64,000 bases of DNA from Berghia stephanieae (lineage: Eukaryota > Mollusca > Gastropoda > Nudibranchia > Aeolidiidae): assembly GCA_034508935.3 (NCBI GenBank), contig CM067442.1, positions 86,537,948 to 86,601,947 of the forward strand, written 5' to 3'. The notes under the pieces are model-generated. The model did not search any database, had not been told where the DNA came from, and saw only the letters and a program-made list of their open reading frames with translations. Positions within the stretch are counted from its first letter, which is position 1; every line of letters starts with the position of its first letter. The translations under genes were made by a program, and so were the position numbers. This document shows, piece after piece, positions 47,680 to 59,800 of the stretch.

Positions 47680-48300
47680 TTATGGCGCTTGTGACACTTA
47701 GGTCATACCAATGCCAGTAAAAAGGAAGAAAATGGAAAAAAATTCTAGATTTAAAATGTGAGAGCACACGATCAAAAGTAAGATAAAGGGGAATAGATGT
47801 GTAGATTCCAAGAGCTTACCATCAGTGTACTTAGTTTAAGATCAGTCTCGTCCAGACATAAGGACAAGATCCCACATAGAGGAATGCACTCAAATCAACG
47901 CGTAAATGTATGTGGGTCTGACATCCGAATGCAATTATGTGCATAATTTAACGTTGTAATGGACAATATTTGCTTCATATTTTGAGATTTCCTTCAACAT
48001 CCGTAGTAATGAATTTTTTGTTACCAGACCTGCAAATAAGTGCATATTGACTCAAATGTTAAGTGATTCAAAACTGAAAAAAATTAACAATACATAACAG
48101 AGATGATTTACAAGGAAAAAAATGATCATCTCCCACAACGATAACTTTACATTTGACCGTTTCCCTCCTAGCCAAGACTCTGGCAAGGGCCAGGACAAAC
48201 CAAGTAATGTCATTCATTCCAAGACATAGAGAGCAAAATGGAAGCAAATGTAGGGGGATAGAAGACAGAGCAAGTGACCTCCTGTCCACCATGGGAGTTG
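47680..48300 (-). repeat. Dispersed repeat with GCGCCATAAAACC 3' end, copy 2
   Basis: Inverted relative to 45425-45950; on the minus strand CTCCCATGGTGGACAGGAGG, GTCTTGGAATGAATGACATT, CAAATGTAAAGTTATCG and the end AAGCGCCATAAAACCTTTAC. The open frames at 48068-48292 and 48153-48392 fall within it and are not separate genes. Confidence 0.75.
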
Positions 48301-48949
48301 GAGGTCAAAGGATCTCGCCCAGAAAAACAATGATTATCAAGCAGAAAGGAATCTATGGGGGTTACCATATGACATTACTGAAAACCCTATGATCTTTTTG
48401 TCACAGACAATATGTTTGTGTAAATGCAGTTGTTGATTGACACAGATTATTGTAGGGCGATGTTTGTTGGAAAAACAGTGATATATCACTCAACTTTGCA
48501 AACTTTCTTAGCATTGTCACCCATTATCTTCATTATTATATTCAGTGAAATGCTCAATTTTGGTCACAGTGAAATTGCTATATAGCAAATCAAAAGAATA
48601 AAGCAATCAGATTTGGAGAATCTAAGCCAATGGCTGTTGGCTGTTGAATTTAGATATCAGAAGATGAATGAATATTTTTGCCAGTCAATTTAAGTGGACA
48701 GGCTGTATCTCATTGTTTCATGAACTATTGTCAAGTTTTACTTTGAGTTTAGTAGGTCTTGCTTGAATTCCAATATTCTCTGTAAATGGGTAAAAAAGCA
48801 TTTTCTTCTTAACATCCGTATTTATTTCAATTCTGTTGAACTGGAGGAAAGAAAGTGAATTTGCAGTTGGCCTCCAAGTGAGGTCATAGGGAAAACCAGG
48901 TAGTTTCCATCAGTATACAGGATGTTAAAAAAAATTCCTACTAGTAGGA

Positions 48950-49555
48950 GGGCTGAACTCGGGACTTTGAAGGGTGGACACCAATGGGGAGTGAAGTCAA
49001 GGTTTAGGAAGAGGACACCCAGTGGAGAATGAACATGAGACTATCTGAGGTTGACACCAGTGGGAGTGAACCTGGGACTATTGGAAGTGCACACCAGTAG
49101 GGAACGAACCCAGTACACGGAGATGTGGGTAATGAACCTGGGACTGTGGAAGGTGGACAATAATCTGGAATGTACACAAGATGAGTTACAAGTGGTGCCT
49201 GAGTGAACTAGGGACTGTGAGACGTGGACAATGCTGAAGAAGAAGACACCCAGTGGAGAGTTACCCGTAATACCTTGGGTAGACAAAAGCGGGGAGTGAA
49301 CCTGGGACTGTGGACTCAGAGAGATGGATTCCAGTGAAGAGTGAGTGAATCCAGTGCTATGAGTGGTGGATACCAGTGGGGAGTGAATCCGGTACAAGGG
49401 AAGTTGGACACAAGTGGGGAATAAACCTGGGACTGTGAGATGTAGATCCTACTGGGGACTGAACTCAGTGATATGGAAGAAGACATCCAGTGGAGAGTGA
49501 ACTCGAGATATCTGGAGCGGATACCAGGAGTGAGGACTAAACCTGGAACAATATG
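48950..49555 (+). repeat. Minisatellite, about 38-bp unit, forward half
   Basis: Units of the form GTGGACACCAGTGGGGAGTG, AACCTGGGACTGTGGA, diverged from each other. The array continues in reverse orientation at 49590-49965. Frames at 49041-49606 are artefacts of the array. Confidence 0.9.
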
Positions 49556-49589
49556 TCTACATCCTGTAATCAATTCAACATCCATAGTC

Positions 49590-49965
49590 CTGGGCTCGTT
49601 CCCCACTGGTGCCCATCTCGGGATGGAATTACTTTTACCTAAAAGGAATTACTTTTCACTGGTGTCCATATCTCAATTTTCCCAGGTCTAGACTCTATTG
49701 GTGTCTTATCTTTTATAGGGTTCACTCCCCACTGGTGCCCACCTCCCATAGTCTCTGGTTCACTCCCCACTGGTGCCCACCTCCCATATTATCTGGTTCA
49801 ATCCTCACTGGTGCCCATCTCCCAGTCTCCAGTTCAATCCCAACTCGTGCCCTGATCCTATAGCCACTGGTTCACTCCCCCTTGGTGTCCACCTCACACA
49901 GTTCTGGGTTCACTCCCCACCTCCCATAGTCCCTTGTTCACTCCCCATTGGAGTGGATTTATGTA
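49590..49965 (-). repeat. Minisatellite, about 38-bp unit, inverted half
   Basis: GGTTCACTCCCCACTGGTGC, CCACCTCCCATAGTCTCT and close variants; this is the reverse complement of the forward half and is better preserved at 49715-49830. Confidence 0.9.
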
Positions 49966-52900
49966 GGTTTCTGTGAATTTCGATATTCAGCAGTACCCAA
50001 CTTATAGAAACATCAAGTCTTTTCGCAAAGAATAAAAAGGGAGAAATTTGACTCAAGCAATTTTTTACGCAAAAATTGGAAGAATAATAAAAATGGGTCT
50101 GATTCAGTTTTACAAAAAATATATTTTTAACACACAAGACAGGGATTCATACCATTTAAAACTAAACCTCCATTCTCTCTCAACGTCTCTAACTGCTTCC
50201 TCAACTCTCTCCATTAGCCTTATCTTGATTTGGAGATGATTGCAATCTCTTAAACAGGTGGCAAAAACTGTCTTTAGCGGTGGTTAATGATGAATAATAC
50301 AGCAACATCATGTGGTGTTGCGCGATCATGACTAACTCGGGTAAATAATTAATGAAATTTCATTCATGGAAATCTTTGGATTATGTCTATTTTGAACTCA
50401 AGCACACTTTGGCATTAAGCTCGCCTAAGGCTCCTCCTGATGACTGCTTAAAGTTAAAGGCAGCATGGACTGAATTGAGATGAAATGTAAACCGAGATTT
50501 AAACTTTATAAGTCAAGCTGAGATAGTGGTGGGGAGAGAGAATAGGGAGGGGTTAAGAATTGAGATGACAAAAGTGTTTTTAATGACCCCCTCCCTCCCC
50601 TTTTAAAATATAATTTAGAAGAGGTGGGGTGCACAGAGAGAGTGGGAGAGGAAGAGTGCATTTCAAAGTTGCTGCAGATATTTAAAATTAAAAAAACATA
50701 AAGGTTGACTTAAATGAGCAAAAGAGATAAGTAAATAAAATAACTGCTGTACTATGCTACTCTGCTTTAAGTTTGCCTCATTACAAATTCTTGCACAACT
50801 TGCACAACAGTAAACAATCTGAAAAAAAATTAATTATTGACTTAATAAATTGGTTCAATCTTAAATTCTATTTTCTCTTTTATATCGCATCCTGAACTCA
50901 CTTAAAACGTATACAATGGTTACGATTAAGCTTACAATTCTTTTATTTCAAAAATGAAATTTACAGCAAAAGAAGTTGCAGTGTTATGAATAAATTTGCG
51001 TCATAAGTTGTTGTTTACAAAAAACAAAAACTCAACCTAAAGTAAATCACTGTCATTGTGTCAATCCTGAACATAGCTCAAATAAAATATAATGATGAGT
51101 ATCCAAGTTGTATCTGGAAATTGCATAAAATATGTTAAAAATTAAGTTTTCAATCAAACTACCTTATAAATTTCCTTGCTAATTTTGGCAGCATTCTTTT
51201 CTTCGCAAAACAATTAAAAAATGAATAAACAAAACTAGGTACCCCTAGCCCAGTGAAGATTTGCTGACAGCGGTGAAACTTACCCAACTTCAACTCAAAA
51301 TCTTCAAAAGAATCCACGACACATTTTAATAATAAAACCTATATCAAACCGGAAATTGTTTTAAAATCTTTATTTTGAACGTGACTTTATGTATGTGTTT
51401 GTTTATTTTGTTTGATGAGACTTTGGGTGAAGAAAGAAGGTAGGAAGTCAAAATGTGTTGATGAAAATTTCTGGACTTCGAGGATGGTCATCTTCATAAT
51501 CTGATATCTTGAACTTGAAGCCAGCTGACGATAATGAGCTATAAATAGACTTGTTTTAAAGTGCTTAAACGACCCTTTAAAATGATATCAGCTGCTTGAA
51601 CATATGAAAATAGACCTCGAATTAGGTACGGCAAACTGCCGCTAATGCGCTCTGGCGGACAATTTTCGATGTGTTTTACATCAATTTTACTTCGTTGTAT
51701 TCCATTAAATATCAAAATGACAAGGATAAAATTTATATCAATCGAAAGCTTATTCAAATCCCTTTAAAATGGTGTCTAAATGATTTATCTGCTTTTTTAA
51801 AAAAGATAATTTAAGTGGGTTTTGAAACAAGTCACTAATCGGCTCGCCCGCTGATGGAAAAAACGAATTTTTCGCAATCTGTCATCTTGAAGAGCTTGGA
51901 GAATTCGGGCCATGGGTAGTATCGGATCAGTAATTGGTTTAAAATGTGCACAAGATCTTGACGTTTCGATCGATACCAAATAACTGTTGGTTTATTTAGG
52001 GGAACCGATTTTATTTTAAAAATTTCTCAAAAAAAGGAAGATTAAACTCATTTCCACAAAATTTCAGCAGACTATTTTTACATTACTGGAAAGCTCATCC
52101 ATTTTTCTCTTAAAATATGGAGATGCCGTACCGATTATCAGTATCGCCCGCATTCGCCCAGCATTTAACTTTGGTAAATAAACACGAGTTGCACAGCCCA
52201 GTCAGTGAGAGCAAAATGGCGTGCCGACCAGAGGCTGCCTCGACAGACACATTTTTTGTCTCCCTTGGCGATTTATGGGAAATATGCATTTTTTGCGTTT
52301 TCGTGGCGCTTAAAATGTAATTAAATAAAGAGCTAGAGTTCTGAAAAAAATTGGAGTTGTTTAATTTCTATGAGACTCTAAGCAGTTGAAATTTTGTCAT
52401 TGTGAGCCCGATACTTTTTTTTATACGAAGCCCCGAAGTTGGGTGCTGAAGCAGGGTGTCGCGACGACGAAATTGTCAAATTTTCAAATGACCATATCTT
52501 CCTTAAAAATTGAGATACATGTATGATATTGGTATCAAAATGCTCAAAATTGCAAACTCTTTTAAGCAAAAGTGACTAAATTGAGCATTGTTGGGTTTGA
52601 AAAATCAGTTTTCTGTACCTACTCGAATAAAGAATCGGACCAAACAGATTTTTTTTTTTTTTAAATCAAACTCTTTTCCATATTAAACGGCAAACTATAA
52701 AATAGTACAACACAACAGCTTCTAGCTTTTCACTCTTGAAAAAAACAAGTTCTCTTAAATCGTAGTTTTTTTCATTTTCTCTCAAGCCAATGTACGACCT
52801 GGACATGTCTAGCTGTGGTTGCAACTTTTTTTTTTTGTACTTCACATAACTTTAAACCACACCTGGACTTAATTTTTCTGTAAATGTATTGTAAAAGAAT

Positions 52901-53205
52901 ACTTTATACATATTGAAATAATGATTTAGAAATCAGATTTTAAAAAATAGTTGCTATAAAACTCTTATACATGTTATTATTATTTCAGCCTAAATTGAGT
53001 GCATTGCTCCACAGCCGCTTAGCTAGATAGAAAAATTCCATATGACTGAAGCTCTATAATGTTGTAATTATGATGAGATCTGATATACTATCTACTATGG
53101 TCCTGCAAATCGAAAGAATCATCATAAATCAGATGCCTTATCTAATTCTTTTTACAATCTAATGTGTCCAAGTTATTTTGAAGGCTCCTGATTTGAGACG
53201 AACCA
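49966..53205. other. Spacer between PRPF39 side and DMAC2, no gene recognised
   Basis: AT-rich. 51480-52620 is slightly less AT-rich with several short frames (51539-51757, 51797-51979, 52117-52320, 52378-52569), none with a recognisable domain; it may be a decayed transposon but I found no paired ends. The DMAC2 3' UTR should occupy the right end. Confidence 0.5.
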
Positions 53206-53476
53206 TCAATCAACCTTTCTAGCATATCTCTTAAGTTCCTCATTCTGGATGTTTCCAATCTCAATCTGATCAGGTATGTCTTCCTCTTTGTCCATCATTC
53301 CAAGCAGAGCTCTCACTAGCCTTCTCTCTCCACGATGATTCCACTCTGGTGGTTTCAGGTCTTCCTCACTCACACCTATCACTGTCAAGCCTGGGATGGC
53401 TTCTTCAAGTAATATTGTGATCAGACCCAAATGCTTTACCTTGGACAGGTCGGACACCTTCAAACATTTCAGATTT
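53206..53476 (-). CDS. DMAC2: DMAC2 exon 5 (stop codon)
   Basis: NLKCLKVSDLSKVKHLGLIT, ILLEEAIPGLTVIGVSEEDL, then a charged tail ending RYARKVD and TGA (53206-53208). Acceptor TTTACAG. Confidence 0.93.
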
Positions 53477-53739
53477 CTGTAAACACACAGACAGATATAT
53501 AAAGGGTGAATTGACGGATGAAGAACTAAAATATATGCATATACATAGAAACATAGATTATAAAGCACACTTCACAGCAGGCAGCTAACAGAAATTCTGT
53601 ATATTTTGGGTCAAAATTCTGAAATTGAGGACAAATTCTATCAATCAAAAATGCAGGAATTTCACGTTTATGTTGCAGGTCTGTTTGTATAAATTGAGGA
53701 CTGACTCTTTAATAATAATAATGATAATAATAATAATAA

Positions 53740-53801
<62 letters not shown>

Positions 53802-56800
53802 TAATAATAATAAATAATAATAATAATAATAATCAGGGGTGAGAATAACTGGTCACAAAAGAGGGGTAGAGGAGTAAATTTTTCAGTGCATAGATCAAGA
53901 CCCATCCATGCGACAATAACCTATAAATTTGAATTTCATTAAAATTTACTGAAATGCAATCCAAAATGTGTTTCGCAGCAATTTCTGACACCACTCGGTG
54001 GAATTTCAAAAGTTGAAAGTGGAATTACAACATATGGTAGTTGTAGTAGTAGTGGTGGTGGTAGGGATGATGATGTGGTGGTGGTTGTAGTAGTAGTGGT
54101 GGTAGTGATGGTATGGATGATGAAATGGTGGTGGTTGTAGTAGTAGTGCTGGTTGGGATGATGATGTGGTGGTAGTAGTAGTAGTAGTAGTGGTGGTTGT
54201 AGTAGTTGTGGTGGTGGTGATTGTAGTAGTTTTGGTAGGGATAATGGTGTAGTGGTGGTTGTAGTAGTTTTGGTAGGGATGATGGTGTAGTGGTGGTTGT
54301 AGTAGTTGTGGTGGTGCTAGGGATGATGATGTAATGGTTGTAGTAGTAGTGGTGGTAGGGATCAAAATCTAAATAATGGCTGAAGAGGAATTAATTATAT
54401 CAGCAACAATGACAATGTCATAATATAATCATACATTAACAAATCCAAATATATGAGGAAAACAGTACATAAAAAAATGTCAGTATCTATACTCACTTAA
54501 GACATTGTAGTGATATCAAACCATGATCTGTTATTGGACAATTACTGAGGTCCAAGAATTCCAGGCTGTCTTTCAAACGATAAAGCTTTGCCAAACACCA
54601 ATCATCAATATGGGGACAGTTGTGGAATCTTAAAAATCGTATATGCTTTAGTGGACCTGGAGTGACAAAACACAATAAATAAATGAAAAAAATTCATTGT
54701 CTTTTCTTTTCTTTTGTTAACTGTAAGTCATCATTTTTATCATTATTGTTTTTTTTTTTTGTTTTTTTTTTTTTTGGAACAGTAATAAATACAATCATTT
54801 AATAAATAATGTCATAAGAAAGAATCCTTAACAATTCACACAAAATGTCATCAAGGTCTTATTGCTATTTTATAAAAAGATCAAAGGGTGGAAATAAAAC
54901 CCAATGCAAAAGAGTGCTCATTAACATGGAAGTATGATGTCTTAGGGAAGGCACTTTTGTCAGTCAGAATACGATACATTTCTTTCTTTACATAAAATTT
55001 GAATAATATAAAAATACATTGGGGTGTCTATGCAAAAAGCATGGTGGTAAGTTTGATGGTCTATTGAACAGTCTGTTTAGTACCCAATGGCTTTGTTGGT
55101 AGAACTCATGACTCACAGATGAACCTGGTTCAAATTAATTCTTGACCCCTCTGTTCACCCACAATGATGATGATGATAAAAATAATATCATGATAAAACC
55201 AAAAATGATTAAAACAGCACTAACAAGATGTAAATCATTTGTGTTAAACAGTTTCAGTATTGAATATTCGTAACAAAGAAACTGTAAAAAAGATATTTTT
55301 TTTAGCCTGTTTAGGAAACATTTAAAACGAGTTAACCAATTGATCTTAAAAGATCGAGAAGGAGAGAATAGCATTATAATATGAAGGTGCAGTTTTGTTT
55401 ATAAATATAAAGAAAAAAATATATCCCCTCCAAAAAATATTTAAAAAGCAATTTTATACTCAATGCTTGGTACAATGTAGTAAAATGAACTTGGGTGTAA
55501 TATGACAGCTTGACCTGCATTCTGTCTAAAGTGTTGTAAGCAATCATTACTCATCATTAAATATCTTTAAAAAAAGGAATAAACTCCACTCATTAACCTT
55601 TTGATTCTTAGGGGATTAATTTTAAAAAAAAAAGAATAACATAAGCTAATGAAAAAGAAAGCATTTATAAATTTTAGCTTATTTTAAAAAAAAAAAGACT
55701 AATCCCCTGGGCGCTTATTAAAAAAAAGCTTTAATTAGTTGAAAAAAAAAAGTGAATAGTTTCTATGACAATATGAAAATAAAAAATGATAACAAAAAAA
55801 TATTCCACAAACCTAGAGTATCAAAAGCCATATAAGTGAGCTTGGTGTTGCTGACATCGATTGCTTCGACAAATAGATCATCCACATACATCCTAGGCAA
55901 ACTATACTGCCCTTTAGCATTTTTAGCAAACCAAAGGTCCCTACTTGTAAATTTGACAGCTCCACCTCTTGCCACAACAAAATGAGCTGCTCCTAATTCT
56001 GTGCCGACAGCTTGAGTGCGCTCGGTACGGTATCTGAAAAGTATTGTAAAATTCTGCATTTTGTTGTTAAAGTAAAAGCTACAAAAATTAATACTATTAC
56101 TATTTCTACCACTGTTACTATTACCATGAAAACATGGAGAAAGACTACTGAGAAGGAGAGCGAAATCTAAATATGTGGGGAAAAAATCTGAATTTGGCAA
56201 CATTGTCTTCAGGAAAATCTGTATACAAATTAAATCTGTATAAATGACCAGTCTGTCAATTGTGAGTTGGTCCTTATAGTTTAAAAAGTACAGTTGTTCG
56301 ATCTGTGATATCATTTTTTCTTTTTCTGGTTTCTCCATTCATCCAATTATGATGGGGTATCTGGTTATTCAAATCAGATGACAGAAAGAACTCTGCAACA
56401 GAATAGATTCCTACTCAGAGGATAGCAAACAATCACTAGAGTCCATTATATGCTATACATAAGAGAGAAACCTTCGCTTTAAGAGAAAGGTGGCTCAGAA
56501 AAACTATACTTTCTTTTCCTTGCCATAACACCCTCTGAAGAAGGATCAGTCTGTATTTATAATAATAAATTATGCTTAAATAGTGCATATTCCCGTTGGA
56601 GGGCTCTATGTGCTTTACAATAAAAATTTGAGAACAAAAAGAAATGTGAAAGCATGGCATACAAATATTAGCAACAGGTCTATACATATATACAAGTAAA
56701 CATATATATTATAAAAAGACAATGAAAAATGTGTCACACGCAACAGGGACATAATTTATACAGTAAAACTGATTAATAAGTAGAATTATTAGTTGTGATT

Positions 56801-59800
56801 GTTTAAAACCAATAAATATATAGGGGATATAAAAAATAAAATTATGCAATAACATTTCTTGAATCTTATGATCAAATCTTATAATTATATTTGTTAAAAA
56901 GGTACGTTTTAAGTGTTTATAATTTCTAAAAAATAGGAATAAACCTGTGATTAGCGCAACCGCAAATAAGTGTAGAAGACTGTGATTAGGGTGAGCAAAA
57001 TTTGAAGCGCTTTATTATCATTGGGTAAATTTTAAGCCTTTTCTCAAAATGACAAAGAAACCCATTTTAGTCTTACCGTTGATCTTCCTTCAATTTTATG
57101 TATTCTTTTCTATCTGCCAAAGATTCAAGCAATAAATTATCATTGATGTTAATGTCCCAGTACAACCAAGATTTGAACTCGTCAGTAATCCCATGCTTTT
57201 TGGAATAAAATCTTGATTCAAATACACTTTGTTTGTGTCCTTCCCAGTCAGGGTTCAGATGAGTATTGTAGTATTCTCGTTCAGTTTCTCTGACAGGAGG
57301 GGAATAGATTTCATCAAGAAGCTTTTCAATTTTCTTGGCTGTGTCCTCCTTTTCACTGTATGAGCCATCCTCTGATGAAGACTTTTGTTTCCCATAAGAG
57401 CGTGAGAGGCTAGCAAAACACTTGGCCCACGATTTCCCGCAATTAAGAAGCTGGAGTTTCTGAAAGGAAATAGAATTATCCGATTAACTTAGCTATGTGG
57501 TCAAATTAACTTAAATACCAAGCCAATTTACCCCACTGTTAAAAAGGCAAGTAGTAACAAACACCTGTAACACCATGGCTTATGGTTTACAATCAATTAA
57601 CTTAAAGATTATGCAAGCAGGTCCAAACAAAATACTTATAATTTAATAAACTCACATTACATATGATGGCATATACATAGGTAGGTCTACACATATATTT
57701 TTGGAAGCCGCTATTTTCGCCGTATGGTGAAAATAGTCTGTCATGCTATTTTCACCGTACGGTGATAATAGCCTGACCGTGTGTAGGAGGCTATTTTCAC
57801 CATACGGTAATAGCTTGGTGATTTTCACCCGTAATATTATGGTGGACGATTTTCAGTGTACGGTGATAATAGTGTGGGAGACTTTGTTCATCGTACCGTA
57901 ATATCTTTGTGGACGATTTTCACCGTACGGTGATAATAAATTGGGAGACTTTTTTTCACTGTCCCGTAATATTTTGGTGGACGATTTTCACCATACGGTG
58001 ATAATAGTGTGGGAGACTTTTTTCACTGTACGAGTAATATCTATGTGGACGATTTTTACCGTACGGTGATAATAGTGTGGGAGACTTTTATCACCGTGTG
58101 GTAATATTTTGGTGGACGAATTTCACCGTACGGTGAAAATAGTGTAAGAGACTTTTTTTCACCGTACGGCAATATCTTGGTGGACGATTTGCACCGTACG
58201 ATGATAATGGTGTGGAAGGCTATATTCAGTGCACAGTGATAATCGTGCGAGAGAGTACATATATTCATTATAATTGTGTAGAAAGCTATATTCATCGTAC
58301 GGTGATAATAGTGTGGGAGACGATTTTCATCTTACGGTGAAAATAGCCTTCACCGTATGGTGATAATGGTGTGGAAGGCTATATTCAGTGTACGGTGATA
58401 ATAGTGTGGGATACTATATTCACTATAACGGTGTGGCAGGCTATATTCACTGTACGGTGTTAATAGTGTGGGAGACTATTTTCACTGTACGGCAATATCT
58501 TGGTGGACGATTTTCACCGTACGGTGATAATGGTGTGGAAGGCTATATTCAGGCAGTGTACGGTGATAATAGTGCGGGAGACTACATATATTCATTATAA
58601 TGGCGTGGAAAGCTATATTCATTGTACAGTGATAATAGTGTGGGAGACGATTTTCATCTTGCGGTGAAAATAGCCTGACACACTATTTTCACCGTATGGT
58701 AAGGGTATATTATTATTATTCACTGTACTGTGATAATAGTGGGGCCGACTATTTTCACCGTACGGTAATATCTTGGTGATAGTAGTGTGGGAGACTATTT
58801 TCACCGTACGGTAATATCTTGGTGATAATAGTGTGGGAGACTGTGTATTTTCACTGTACGGTAATATCTTGGTGGACGATTTTCACCGTACGGTGATTTA
58901 TGTGGGAGACTTTTTTCACCATCCCGTAATATTTTGGTGGACGATTTTCACCGTACGGTGATAATAGTGTGGGAGACTATTTTCACCGTACGGTCATATC
59001 TTGGTGGACGATTTTCACCGTGCGGTGATATATGTGGGAGACTTTTTTCACCATTCCGTAATGTTTTGGTAGACGATTTTCACCGTACGGACGGTGATAA
59101 TAGTGTGGGAGACTTTTTTCACCATCCCGTAATATTTTGGTGGACGATTTTCAGCGTACGGTGATAATAGCCTGACACACTATTTTCACCGTACAGTGAT
59201 AATGGTATCTTGGTAGTTAACAAAAACAAACTTCGCGGCGTTTGTCTGTGTTGAACCCATGACCTTAAGAAGTCGGGGTAGCGGCTCAAGATAGACATAG
59301 AAATTGAAATCACTATTTATCGAGTTGTGAATAGCTCATACTCATACAGTAGAGTCACGCCCTCCCCGGCCAGGTGTTGTTGTACCAGAAAGGTCGCAGG
59401 TTCGACACCCCATCGCCGCCACGAAATTGCAAAGCTTCATCGGTAACTGTAACCAATTCTGAATCCGCCATCCCGCCTGTTTGGGAGGCCTTCCGAAAGC
59501 TCATCATGCCAAATATTCGCTCCTAAGAAAAAATACAACCTAGTCCTTTAACTACCCCTAATAGGAAAAACAAAACAAAACAAACCCAAGGACTGCTTTG
59601 CACTGCTTTGCACTGCCTTTCAATACCTCACAAATCAAAATGGCGGCCGATAATCAAAACAATGGTCAAATTAGGAAATTTTTAACTTGATGACAAATTA
59701 AATAAATAAACGTCTGACAAAAGGTCCAAAGTGAAAAATACAAATTGAAAGAAATGCTATAACGAGGAGCTTTCGGGAGGCCTCCCTTGTTCTCGGCAAG

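Noticed and set aside
48068-48392. Small gene with GMNDITWF on the minus strand
   Set aside because: The whole stretch is a copy of a dispersed repeat also present at 45425-45950.
55763-56338. A 191-codon minus-strand ORF as a single exon
   Set aside because: Only 55813-56033 matches DMAC2; the rest is read-through into introns, with clear splice sites at both ends.
57702-59205. Regular repeats with palindromes considered as a CRISPR-like array
   Set aside because: Unit and spacer are both repeated, spacing is irregular, and this is an intron of an animal gene.
58056-59313. Several 60-80 codon ORFs (for example with GENSVSGY or VWETIFTVR)
   Set aside because: All lie in the palindromic satellite and repeat with it on both strands.
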